NCBI GenBank assembly: GCA_964036045.1 | Contig: OZ038381.1 | Location: forward strand, 140,961,596 to 141,025,595 | Reading direction: 5' to 3' | Length of the DNA: 64,000 bases | Source of the DNA: Eutreptiella sp. 'Long Island Sound 2002' | Lineage: Eukaryota > Euglenozoa > Euglenophyceae > Eutreptiales > Eutreptiaceae | Shown: positions 20,249 to 29,989 of the stretch, in pieces | How positions within the stretch are numbered: the first letter of the stretch is position 1 | Layout of the letters: each line of letters starts with the position of its first letter | Program-made: the position numbers and the translations under genes | Notes under the pieces: model-generated | Seen by the model: only the letters and a program-made list of their open reading frames with translations | What the model was told of the DNA's origin: nothing | The model's database searches: none

Positions 20249-20698
20249 GGCAGCGGGGGCGTTGTTGGTCTTGAGGTCCTTGACGTGCACCTGTTCAACT
20301 CAACGAACTGGTTGTGGTTGTTGAGGAGGGTGCTGTAGCACTGGATTGGAAGTGCGGCTGGTGCTGGTCAGCCGGTGGTTGTGGAGGTGGTTGACGCGGC
20401 CTTGCTGGTCGGCCGATGGGACTCCGGGTCGGCCGATGGGGCTGATGCAGGAGTCCTGGTCTGTGCACCTCTTTCACGGTTGCTGCGCGGTCAGGGCGAT
20501 GCACTGGACGGCGCTGCGGGCTCCGTGACGAACTCGGCGCTGTCGCTGAGTGGCGCTGCGAGCCGCTGCGCTGCGCTGCGAGACGCTGCGCTGCGCTGCG
20601 AGCTGCGGGCTGCGCCGCGCTGCTGCGACGCGCTGCTCGGGGTTGGTGGCCCGAGTGGCACGCGAGGGCTGGGTAACCCCGCGGCGGTGAAACGCTTT
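20249..20698 (-). other. 5' leader of the chromovirus with CTGCG minisatellite
   Basis: The 450-bp leader lies between the 5' LTR and the gag ATG. At about 20540-20640 the plus strand repeats gctgcg/gctgcgctgcga in short irregular units, which could form a stable RNA structure in the genomic transcript. Directly after the LTR the element reads AAAGCGTTTCACCGCC. This is not the usual TGG-initial complement of a tRNA 3' end, so I could not identify a primer-binding site. Confidence 0.6.
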
Positions 20699-23643
20699 TG
20701 ACGCGTTCCCGTGGGGGGCCGGCCACGGGACGCTGCGGTGGACACACGCAAGTGAGCAGGCAGGCAAAGCACTATGCTCACAAGGGCATCAATGCGTTGT
20801 CATGTGACAAAGCGTTTCAGAATCCTTGCCACTCTGCAAAGAGGGAACGAAAGTATGTACAGCAACACATCAGGATATGAACACATGGGGTTAAGACTGG
20901 ACTGGGGTAAGGGCATCACAGGACCATAGACACTCAGTCCCAACTCATATCCCAATCCCAGGTCCGACCCTCTCAGTGGCTGATGGGGGCGGGGGCTCAA
21001 ACACAACCCATGCCCTGCTCAGTCCGGACCCTGAAACCCTGCCAATGGGAGAGGTGTCCCGCCCGGCCACAGGCCAGTTCCTGGAATCCAATGGGCTCCA
21101 AGGCCGACCGACAGTGACTCCCCATGCTCTTCTAACGGCAGGTCCCAACTCCCCTCTGAGCCAGAGATATGGCCCCGCCATTATCACCCAGGAATTGGTA
21201 GCTGAAAATGGGCTGTTTCAGCCCAAATTGAAACTAACTCAAAAATTCCCTTAATCGACCCCTCGTCCGGACCCGCCAGAGGTAGGGACGAGGCAACTGA
21301 CCCTATGCCCTTCGAGTACGAACTCCCTGGAGCCCTCACCCAACCTGGTTCCCTCTGAGGTCCCGGCATCAGGGCAACACGGATGAGTCAAGTGGGGTCA
21401 TGATGCCAAAATCACCAAAATTGGCGTCATTCCCACGCGTGGCTCGCCCGGCCAAGGTAAGGCCAATAGCTCACAGGGTAGGAGGCAGGACCTAGGACTT
21501 ATATCTGAGTGTACAACTTAGATTTAGGTCCGGGCCCCCTATGGGCTTAGAGAAATGTGGGCGCCAATTGACCACACGGAAGGGGGAAATTGGGGTCCCA
21601 AAATTGGGTCATTTTGGCTGCCTGAAATGAGCCAAAATTTGGTGCGCTCCTAATAGTATATCTCCACGCCGGCTTATAGATCGGATCCGCCATTCCATAT
21701 GTGATCCACCGGGAGTCTAACAGAGACTCCCATGCCCTTGGCTCTCAAAGATCTCCATGCCACTCGGCGTGGTGACGATCCCAATTGGGTCCACAAATGC
21801 AAAAATGGCAAAATTGCCCATACTCAATTTGGTCTAGCGCCTTGACGAAGGCGGCTCCGCTTCGCCCACGTGGTGTGTGGACCATGGGGACCATCACCCA
21901 TAACACCCATGTCATATATGGTCCATTGGTCCATGCGTCCGGCGTGCACGAAGGTTAGAACATGGGGCACGGCGGGCAGCAAAAGTGGAAAAATGCTCAA
22001 AATGGCCAAAAATGCGCACACTCATGGTTGAGGCAAATGAAGCACATGCCCGACTCGGACCGGAGTGTGCCATAGGATTGGTATCAAGTCATGTTGGTCC
22101 AACATATCTTTTGGGCGTCGCCCAACTCCTCCGGTATTGGGAATGGCAGGGTCGCCAAGTGAGCCCATGATTTGGGATAGTCCCAAATCGCCAACATGGC
22201 GGCCACGGTATGCCAAGCCTAAGAGGAGTTATTCGCCGGGTTCAAGATATGTTGGGCACCGAAGTATGTACCCCCATAACATACTTGGGTCATGATGTCA
22301 ATTGAGCGCAACGTTGAGATACACGGTCGCCACTTGACATCATGACGAGCCAAAAATCCCAAAATTGGCACAATGACATACAAAAGTGCCTTGAAAGGTC
22401 TACAATTATATTATAATATCTCCGGCTTGGATCGTGCAATCACTTAATCCTTCTAAACACAATGACTTGACACCATTGACCTTCGATCCCACATATATGC
22501 TCCACTTGGGGCGCCTTGAAAGGTTACGAGCGCTACTTCCCAAGTGGGCACATGAAAATATGGAAAATTGTAAAATACACACCTTGCTCCCAACGCATCG
22601 CTTCGGGATCACCACACAAGCTTCCCTTCACGAAGGTTAGGCTTGCGATTGACCGTAGGGAGTATGGAGAAGGGGCTTGCACAATATGAGGTCCATTGGC
22701 GGGTTCGACTTCGAGCAATGGACCCGCCAAATGGGCACGCAACACAACACATGGCACATACCACATATTGCCAAAAAAAGTAGCTCCCACCACGATATGT
22801 CATGCCCCTCCAAGGGCATAACTTTGTGTCAATCGCTCATAGGAACTCAAGGAGAGTCCCTATGCCACACCAACACTTGCGCGCTACACTCGAAAGTTAT
22901 CTTAACGCACGCAATATCATGGCCAAAGAGTTATAACGCAAACTCTACCCAATTGACCATGATCCATTACACTAGCGCGCACGTGTGGAAACGCAAGGCG
23001 TATAATGCTTCTTAAATTACGTCGGGAGTATTGTAAATACATCCCACGTTTCCTTATCGTAATTCCTCGCAAGCAACACGAGATATGACCTTCACAAGTG
23101 GCCTCACGAATCAACTTTGTTTTGCCCATATCTTTAAGACAAATGGAGGGCAGGATAAAAGGGAAGTTGATTCGTGCATACGGAAGCACGTAGGTCCACT
23201 CGAAAGAGGTCAAATCAAGTGCGGGGATGTCGAAGTCGAAAATCCGATTTCGACATCCTGAAAAATTCGGATTAAGGTTGCGAGTATTAATTATGAAAAT
23301 TGCGGAAGCATCCATGCAGTTCCTGGCGACTTTGGAGCCTTCGTGACGGATAGCGTTAAAATTTCCATTATCAACAGTTAAACTTGCGGTTACGGTAAAG
23401 TCGCGAACCAACCGCCAGCAGTCAAAACAGTGAGTAATACGAACGGAAGCGTAAAAATTGACGGAAACAATATGAAAATAAAACCCTGTTGATTCCTGAT
23501 TTTCTGATACACAAATCTCCGCTGGCGGTGCATCGGTTGCCGATGCGGGGCTCCACGGCACGGAACACGCCGTGCATGGGGTTAGTGGACCGGAGACCGG
23601 TTGTATGCCGTAACCTGGCCATGGGGTTCTGGGTACCGCTTCA
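20699..23643 (-). repeat. 5' LTR of the chromovirus (2945 bp)
   Basis: Near-identical direct repeat of 6482-9425. It carries the element's promoter by position. Most differences between the two LTRs are single-base substitutions, with a small cluster around 6864-6925 versus 21081-21142. No TATA box or start site can be assigned with confidence. Confidence 0.92.
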
Positions 23644-24010
23644 GGGGTGCCTGCCACAGTTGTGAGGGGCGCCTGGTGTCAGGCGCTGTCCCTCCCCGGG
23701 CCTCCCGTCCTCTGGAGCGGGCAGCCACGGTTCCGCGACCCGGTGTTCCGGGTGCGGTCGGCGCGGGCTTGGGGACCGAGCACCGGTCCCACAGCGTGCG
23801 CCCTTGCGGGCCGGCGTTGCTCGCTGTGGGGGTGGCGGAAGGGCGTCCCCGGGGGGGGTGCCTTCCACCATTGTGAGGGGCGTCTGAGGTAAGGCGCTGT
23901 CCCTTCCCCGACTGCCGGCCCACTGGGGCAGGCTGTTGGGGTCCGCCATCCACGTGCTGTGGGCGCTGGTGTGTGGGTGTGGGGGCCCAACACTGTCCCC
24001 TTGGACGGTT
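23644..24010. repeat. Tandem array of about 210-bp units, right part
   Basis: The array resumes in phase directly after the LTR. The phrase aggcgctgtc is at 23681, and a variant at 23892 is 211 bp later. The last unit breaks off near 24005 and passes without spacer into the gene copy that follows. Confidence 0.9.
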
Positions 24011-24014
24011 GCTT

Positions 24015-24580
24015 GTGGGACGCACCTGTGCCCCACCTCACCAGGCGCCACACGTATATGACGACCCACCCCCGGGGGCACGCCCGCCCGGCGTGGGATG
24101 ACCTCATCGCAGCCTTCTGCGACCACGGGATCCTCCTAGACGACACGTGGCAAGCGGTTGGGAAGAAGAGGCTCCGTAGGGACTACAGACGCCGTGTCGC
24201 GCCCGCCTGCTTGAACTCCGGGACCCCCTTCGCCAAAGGTGGGACGACCTCTGGCTCTGCCGTCTCGACCCCTGGTCACCGGCCTCTGACCTCCCACACC
24301 CCTGCCAGCTCTGCGGAGAGTTTGAGACGGTGTCCTCCGCCGCGCCAACGGGCGCCAACAGGTGCGCGCAGTGCTCCCAGGTGGCCGTGTGCACCTGGCC
24401 TGAACCACCCGCGGGCCCGCGCAGGCGCACGGAAGAAGAGGCATGGCACCGGCGCATTGATGACGTGCAAACCCCCTACCCGGCCACGCGGGCCCCGCGG
24501 ATGCCGCACTCCTGTGGATCCACGTGCACCTGCGAGACCCCACGTCCGTCGCGCACCTGTCGCACATGTTTGCACCCTGA
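24015..24580 (+). pseudogene. Truncated copy 1 of ORF A (cysteine-rich protein of unknown function)
   Basis: Closely similar to 34216-34786. It starts in mid-gene (HLTRRHTYMTTHPRG) because its 5' part is replaced by the 210-bp array. The frame is intact through the region where copy 2 is broken (poly-C at 34268). It is shifted at about 24197-24200, where one C of gtccgcgcc in copy 2 is missing. After the shift the sense frame continues to TGA at 24578-24580. The C-terminal part has a cysteine cluster (CQLCGE ... CAQC) like a zinc ribbon. Function unknown. Confidence 0.7.
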
Positions 24581-24593
24581 CCCCGGCCCGACG

Positions 24594-24897
24594 CCACGCC
24601 TCGCAGAGCCCACAGCACCATGCCCTGCCGAAGGGGGAACGGGCCGGAACACCCCAGAGCCCGCCGCTGAGCGCAGGGGGCGACTGTCCGGAGCTTGGTG
24701 GTGGACGCGGTGACAAAGACGCACGCGGCGCACGCTGCCGCCCAGCACGACGCAGCAGGCGGCGCGAGGACCTTCCTCGGCGAGGCTGCCCCCCCGGCTG
24801 TCCGCGCCCTGAACGGAGCGGGAGCCCCTGCGCTACTCCCGCCGATGCACCGGATCGTGAATGCTGTCCCGCCGGGCCTCATAGGCCCCGAGGCAGG
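24594..24897 (+). pseudogene. Truncated copy 1 of ORF B
   Basis: Homologous to 34802-35100. The first ATG of copy 2 is ACG here. A TGA at 24668-24670 replaces the CGA of copy 2, a direct C-to-T nonsense change. Beyond it the frame stays similar to copy 2 and reads through the position where copy 2 has TAG (CGG here). Homology ends at the (AGGT)6 tract, which marks the breakpoint. Confidence 0.7.
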
Positions 24898-24918
24898 TAG
24901 GTAGGTAGGTAGGTAGGT
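24895..24918. repeat. (AGGT)6 microsatellite at a duplication breakpoint
   Basis: Six perfect AGGT units. Homology to 34216-35100 ends exactly here. Similar short AGGT tracts occur at 46802-46818 and 48429-48440; the latter also sits at the end of a duplicated segment. Confidence 0.9.
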
Positions 24919-27654
24919 GCACTTTGTCGTGGAGAGGCGCCCCATGGTTTCTGCTGGCGTTGCGGCTGTGACGAATAGGAAGAGGCTCGCGCTTGAAGAG
25001 GGTAGGCGACCTACATCCCGCTAGATCTGACTGGTGGCCCCGAACAAATGGGGCCACAGGCAACACCAGGAGGGCTGTTTGCCGTCAGTGTGACGTGCTT
25101 GTCTCGCCAGGAGGGTGTGCCCACGTGCTTGCGCACGTCCACCCCTTTGGGCGGAACCCTAGAGGTTCACCGGAATTCCTGGCGTATCCTGTTCCTAAGG
25201 CACGCATGCATGTTCTTGGTACTGGGGTTCCGAGGCGCTTGGGTGTCGCACGCTCCGCCTCGAGTCCCAAAGCAGCGGAAGCCTTAGGATGCAGCCTTAC
25301 CCCAAGTCTCCGGATCTTGTTTGGCCGGGTCACCTGCATGGCACGGGCTGCCTCAGTGCCCGGGCTATGGACACTGGGTTTCCTATTGTTATGTGGCGTT
25401 TGTGTTTTGGTCCGGGTTGCGCTTGGGTTTGGGTTGCGGTACCCCCGCCAGCCCTGGCTGGGGTCATGGGTGGGTGTGTTTGGGTACGGGTTGTGGTTTC
25501 GCCCCTCTTTTCCCGGCTGGGTTTTGCGGTGTTTGCGGTTGGGCTTGGGTTTTGGCCTGCAGCCCACCATTCTTGGTTGGGGTTTCGGGGTGTGCGTGGC
25601 TGTGTGCGCGCTCCACCCGTACCCCGCCGTTCCCGGTTCCGGTGTGCGGTGTGGGCGTGCGTGCTGGGGTTCGGGTCTCGGCTGCATCCCGCCACTCCTA
25701 GAGGAGGTGCTGGGGTCTGTGTATGTTTGTTTGCTCGTCCCTCATGGTCCCCTGCACCTCCTGGCTTGGGGTGCGGTGCGGAGGTGTGTGCTTGGGCCTG
25801 GGTTGCTGCCGCGCCCCGCTACTCCTGGCTGGGGTGTTCAGGCGTGTGTGTGTTTGTGTGCGCGCCCCGCTTGTACCCCGCCTTTCCTGGCTCTGCTGTG
25901 CTGCGTGGGCGTGCGTGCTGGGCTCAGGTTTTGGCTGTGCCCCGCCCCTCCTGGTTCGGTTGTTAGGGTGTGTGTGCGTTTGTGCGTGTGCGCCGCTTGC
26001 ACCCCGCCCTTCCTGGGGGGCCGCCTGTGGCGCGGGGGTGTGCGGGTGTTGCCGTGGGTGGGGTTGCCCCCCCCCCCTTCCCTTTGGAATTTTTCTTTTG
26101 GGGGGGGCGTCGCGGCGCGTCGTGTCGTGGCTTTGTGGTGTTGGTCGCTGGTTGTTCCGGTCTTGGGTCTCGTAGTCTCTGTCCCCCCATCCCCTCTCGA
26201 TTGGGCTGCGCCTTCGTGCTTTTTTTGTTTTTTTTTCTGCCCCAGCGTGGTGTGTGTCCGCGTTTTCAGAGTGTCCCTCCTCCCGGTGGGCCGCTGCTCC
26301 CGGTTTGGTGTTGCCGGTCTTGGCAGGGTGGTCGTCAAGTGCTTCTTCCGGGGGTACTGTCTTCGGTGCTGCCTGGGAGGGGGGTTTCGCCGCCTCTTGT
26401 GGTATGGGTGGGCAGTTTCGGGGCTGTGGGCTCTTCTTGCGCCCCCCCCCGTTTTTTTTTGGGGGGGGGCTGCCTGTTCCTCCCTCTGCCTTCCCTGGGC
26501 TGGTGCATGCACTGGTCGGCATTCAGTGTGGTCTTCCGGGTTGCTGTTGGTGCCTGCATTTTGCCAGGCCTTGCCCCGGCCCCATGGGTCGGGTTGGTTA
26601 TGTACACGTTGGGCTCGGCGTCCCTTCCTGCCGGGTTAGGTTCTTGCTCTTCCGGCTGGGCGGTTGCGCCAGGCGGCTTCGTGAGGCCCTTGGCTTTGGG
26701 GGGCTGGGGTTTTCCGTGTCCGTTCGCCTCCGCGGTGCCGGTATTAACTTTCTGGTGGTGGTTTGTGTGGGCGGACCGCCACCGTTGTTGCCGGGCGCGC
26801 GATGGCCCCTTGCCGGTGTGTGCCGGGCCGGTGTGGCTCCTATCTTGGTGTGCGGTGGCTTCTTTTGGTTAGACCCTCGGTTAGCGTCCCTTGCTTTGGT
26901 GTTGTGGTGTGCTGTGGTGCGCTGTGCTGCGTCGTGCCTTCTTTCGCCGTGCTGCGTCCTGCTGGTCCGTGCTGTGTTGCGGTGTGCCCTGCTGGGCTGC
27001 GCCGTGTCGCGCCGTGTCGTGCTGTGGTGTGCCGTCCTGTGCCGCGTCGCGTCGCGTCGTGTTGTGGCGTGTTGTGCCTTGAGGTGCCTTGTCGTGGTGC
27101 GTTGCACTGTGGCGCGCTGCGGTGAGGTGTGCCTTGCTGCCTCGTGTTGTGCCGTGTTGGGTTGGTGGAGGTCAGTCTGGCCCGTGTCCTGGTCCGGAGT
27201 GCGGGTCGGGGTGTAGCTTGCTGGTGGCTGGGGGGTGCGGTTAGGTGCGGGGTGGCTCACTGAGTCTGTGCTGTGGTTGTCTGGGTGTGCCGCTCGGGCT
27301 GGTGGGTCGGGTAGGTGTCTGCGGGGCTGCCCTCCCTGGGGTCCTGTGCTTTGGTCCCACGTCCTCTGGGGGTCCCCACCTCTAGCCCTGGGTGCTGTGG
27401 CCACGACTTCGTCCTCTTCTGGTGCCTGTGAGGTGGCCCTTGCGGTGGCCAGGGTCGTCGCCCGGCGGTGAGGGCGTGTCGTTGGGCTGCGCGGCGGTGT
27501 TCCCGGCGGCTTTCTTCTGTGGTTGCAGCCCTTTCTCCCCGTGTAGGTGTGCCCTCCTTCCCCTGTGTGGTTTCTGGTGGCTGGTGGGCGTGAGCTGGTG
27601 TGGTCCGTAGGGCGTCCGATTTGTGCTTCGGCGGCGTGTCTTCGGGACGTGCGC
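24919..27654. other. G/T-rich non-coding stretch with degenerate repeats
   Basis: From about 25380 to 26050 a loosely repeated motif occurs (tggcgtgcgtgctgggg and ccccgcc..tcctggct, several times at about 65-130 bp). From 26900 to 27150 short CGTGYYGTG-like words recur (cgtgctg, gtgctgtg). Long ORFs appear in all frames with Cys/Val/Gly/Trp-rich composition and match nothing. I see no supported gene. Confidence 0.5.
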
Positions 27655-27764
27655 CTCCAAACAACAACACTAGACCACCCTTCGTGTCGCTTCCCTACAC
27701 ACGAGTGTTGGCATCGAAGGGTACTATTTGCAACTCCTCAGTGAAAGGAAAATCGGGTGGTAAA

Positions 27765-29576
27765 ATGATGATTATCAATCGTGCCGTCACCACGGTTACC
27801 AATCAATTGAAAGAAGCTTTGGATTTTACCACACGCAAGCAACGAATACTCAAAGGTACATCTTTCTCACCATCCAACTTACAGGAATACCTTAAGGAAC
27901 ACATCATATTCGAAGGGGATAAAGATGGTACAATGAACATCGTGTCGGTGAAATCATACGTGCGTGAAGCCGAAGGCCACATGCTCAAAAGATTTAACCG
28001 CTCACGCGTTTACCACCGGTTGAGTGGGACCGATATGTATGACCATTGGCTATCCCAAACAGGTGGTTGGAAGTCTAAGGGTGAATCATTCCTTTTACCT
28101 TATTTGCCACCGAGTCTTTGTGACTTCTTTGGCGTGTTCTTCGACGCGTGTAAAGTTTTAAGACTCCCGAGATTTAGATTGTTGGCGAAAACTCAGGAAG
28201 CCCGAGCCATCAAACTCGGCCGGTTTCCATCGAGACCTATTGTGGGTATGAGCTTGGCATGCACCACCACGTGTTCGGTGCTAACGGGAATTGTTGGTCA
28301 AATATTGCTGAAAATTGACAGGAAAATGCACCCCCTTGCCACCCCCGTGTGCGACACGTATGACCTCCTGGACCGGGTTCGCAAGCAACTCACTAAGTTG
28401 CAAGCCGATGGGGTAAACGAGGTAGCACTGTCAGTGTTTGTTTTTAATGCATTGTACACGAGAGTAACCTGTGAACACCTGAAGAGGGCGTTTGCATGGT
28501 GGCGCTCGTGGTTTTTGTCTCTCCAACCTGATCAACTGAGTATATCCGATGTGGATATCGCATTTATCAAGGCGATGTTTGGCCCTGTGAGCTCTGAGCA
28601 CTTGAATCATCTTTGTGAGCAATTGCGATACATCGAATGCCACAGGGCAGACCAGGATGCCCTGTGTTTGGGGTTGGTACTACGGGATTTTGTCTACCAC
28701 CATGGTGTGTTTGTCAACCCTGGTATCGGGATATACCTGCAGCGTGTATGGTTTACCATGGGTACAAACGCCGCACCCCCCTGGGCCCAATTGGTATTGA
28801 GAATGTTTGAAATTCTGACGCCACTGCCCAATAACCATTCTTTGAACAGATACATCGACGAGGGGCTAATTCTGCGTCCCCTTGAACACTTTTCCGAGTT
28901 GGAGCAAGCCCTACGACGCATCTACCCCCCAGACCTACTGTTTGGTATGGAACATGCGGGTCAAACAACCAAAGTGGTTTTCCTGGACGTCTGCTTCATG
29001 TCACTGAAAGCCCTAACCACCTGTGTGCACTGGAAGGACACACATGCGTGTCAGTATATCCCCTGGGACTCCAATGTGCCGAAACACATTCGTGTGGCAT
29101 GGGTGAGGGGTGAATTTATCCGCTACATCCAAATTTGCAGCCACCCACATCTATATCAGGTATGTTGCGAGAGACTAGTCTCAGCACTTCGTTGGCTGAA
29201 CTACCCTTGGGAAGTTATCCAGGCTAAGCACATTCCCTGGGGTGAACAGAACAGGTTCAGAACCCTGAGAGGTGATGTGGTACCCGCTGGAGCACTGAAT
29301 GAACCTATGTCGTTGTCACAGTCTGAGGTGATGTGCTCCAGACAAAATGGTGTGATGGGAGGTGGGTGGGAACCTTTTGGACAGGTGCATGTCCTGAAGG
29401 CCTCACACCATGGTGCTATTCCTGTGGCATGGTCACGAGCTATGCATGTGTTGAAAAGACGACTGAAATTTCTTCCTGACTTAAAACTGTTTGCCATCCT
29501 CAGGCCTTTACGCAATCTCAAATGTCTGGTCGGGAATTCAGGTCTGATTTCATTATCCAACGGGCAGCAAGATTGA
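27765..29576 (+). CDS. Penelope-like reverse transcriptase (catalytic residues apparently altered)
   Basis: 604 codons from ATG 27765 to TGA 29574-29576; the open frame extends upstream into GC-rich flank, which is not counted. Recognisable pieces are a fingers-like segment LPRFRLLAK ... GRFPSRPIVGM, motif B MGTNAAPPWAQ (28758-28790), motif C RYIDEG (28848-28865), KVVFLDVCF, the thumb-like NVPKHIRVAWVRGEFIRYI, and a C-terminal PLRNLKCLVGNS like the end of Penelope RTs. At motif A, where Penelope proteins have FDVxxLYTNI, this one reads FVFNALYTRV (28437-28466), so the expected aspartate is valine. Motif C has YIDE where YxDD is usual. The ORF is otherwise undamaged. No GIY-YIG domain follows. 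It may be inactive, act with a helper, or belong to a divergent clade. Confidence 0.8.
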   Translation: MMIINRAVTTVTNQLKEALDFTTRKQRILKGTSFSPSNLQEYLKEHIIFEGDKDGTMNIVSVKSYVREAEGHMLKRFNRSRVYHRLSGTDMYDHWLSQTGGWKSKGESFLLPYLPPSLCDFFGVFFDACKVLRLPRFRLLAKTQEARAIKLGRFPSRPIVGMSLACTTTCSVLTGIVGQILLKIDRKMHPLATPVCDTYDLLDRVRKQLTKLQADGVNEVALSVFVFNALYTRVTCEHLKRAFAWWRSWFLSLQPDQLSISDVDIAFIKAMFGPVSSEHLNHLCEQLRYIECHRADQDALCLGLVLRDFVYHHGVFVNPGIGIYLQRVWFTMGTNAAPPWAQLVLRMFEILTPLPNNHSLNRYIDEGLILRPLEHFSELEQALRRIYPPDLLFGMEHAGQTTKVVFLDVCFMSLKALTTCVHWKDTHACQYIPWDSNVPKHIRVAWVRGEFIRYIQICSHPHLYQVCCERLVSALRWLNYPWEVIQAKHIPWGEQNRFRTLRGDVVPAGALNEPMSLSQSEVMCSRQNGVMGGGWEPFGQVHVLKASHHGAIPVAWSRAMHVLKRRLKFLPDLKLFAILRPLRNLKCLVGNSGLISLSNGQQD

Positions 29577-29766
29577 ATGGCGCGCGCTCTTTGAACAGCG
29601 TGGACAGATTTGGGATTGGATCAGGACTTTGTTTCAATTATCAATAATTTCAGCACGCATCGATGAAATAATTACTATTTTATGAGCATTTTGCTATAGA
29701 CAAAATTCAGCACGGTTCTTGTGTTTGAATGTACCATACTCATGTTTTCTCTTGCTCACTTTGTGG

Positions 29767-29799
29767 CTGATGAGGGGCCTATAAGCCCGAAACGCGTAC
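29767..29799 (+). ncRNA. Hammerhead-like ribozyme core
   Basis: The core CTGATGA is followed by GGGGCC-TATAA-GCCC (stem II, with one extra or mismatched G), then GAAAC and CGCGTAC (possible 2-bp stem III ending in GUA before the cleavage point). This is the box order CUGAUGA - stem II - GAAA - stem III - UH of the hammerhead. Stem I would have to form between ACTTTG upstream (about 29758-29763) and CAAGT (29799-29803), leaving three bases unpaired next to the core, so its fit is imperfect. Its place just after a Penelope RT ORF supports the call. Confidence 0.65.
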
Positions 29800-29989
29800 A
29801 AGTTCAAGGGACATCAACAATTGTGGGTTCATTGTCACGAGCGTGCCTGTGTTGACTACTATTGACTTCGAGATTTTGAAAAGATTTGGTGATTTCACAA
29901 AATGAATCAAACGGCGTCTAGTGGTCAAGCAAGGGTTGAAACCATCAAGGCTTTTGTCAAAAGGAGTGGTTCCCTGCTCCGATGTTGTG

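Larger units (their letters stand above)
6482..23643 (-). mobile_element. Complete 17.2-kb chromovirus (Ty3/Gypsy LTR retrotransposon)
   Basis: Two direct LTRs (6482-9425 and 20699-23643) bound an 11.3-kb interior coding on the minus strand. Reading 5' to 3' on the element the order is leader, gag, zinc-knuckle segment, protease, RT, RNase H, integrase, chromodomain, polypurine tract. The ends are TG...CA and the flanks share GGGG (6478-6481 and 23644-23647), a likely 4-bp target duplication, although it lies in a G run. The order protease-RT-RNase H-integrase plus a C-terminal chromodomain defines a chromovirus. The LTRs differ at scattered positions (roughly 97-98% identical by eye, not computed), so the insertion is not brand new. 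All main ORFs are long, yet the frame is broken by TGA, TAG and a one-base shift. No clear tRNA primer-binding site follows the 5' LTR. Confidence 0.93.
27655..29985 (+). mobile_element. Penelope-like retroelement
   Basis: A 2.3-kb block of much lower GC sits abruptly between GC-rich repeats; the edges are judged from that change in composition and are approximate. It holds one long ORF with a Penelope-type RT and, 190 bp after its stop, a hammerhead-like ribozyme core. Penelope-like elements are known to carry hammerhead motifs in their terminal repeats. No second copy of the hammerhead is seen upstream of the ORF, and no GIY-YIG endonuclease is visible, so this is either an endonuclease-lacking type or a 5'/3' incomplete copy. 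Confidence 0.8.

Noticed and set aside
25289-27216. Long Cys/Val/Trp-rich ORFs on the plus strand at 25-27 kb
   Set aside because: G/T-rich low complexity, overlapping ORFs in all three frames, no motif, and frequent repeated words; not credible genes.
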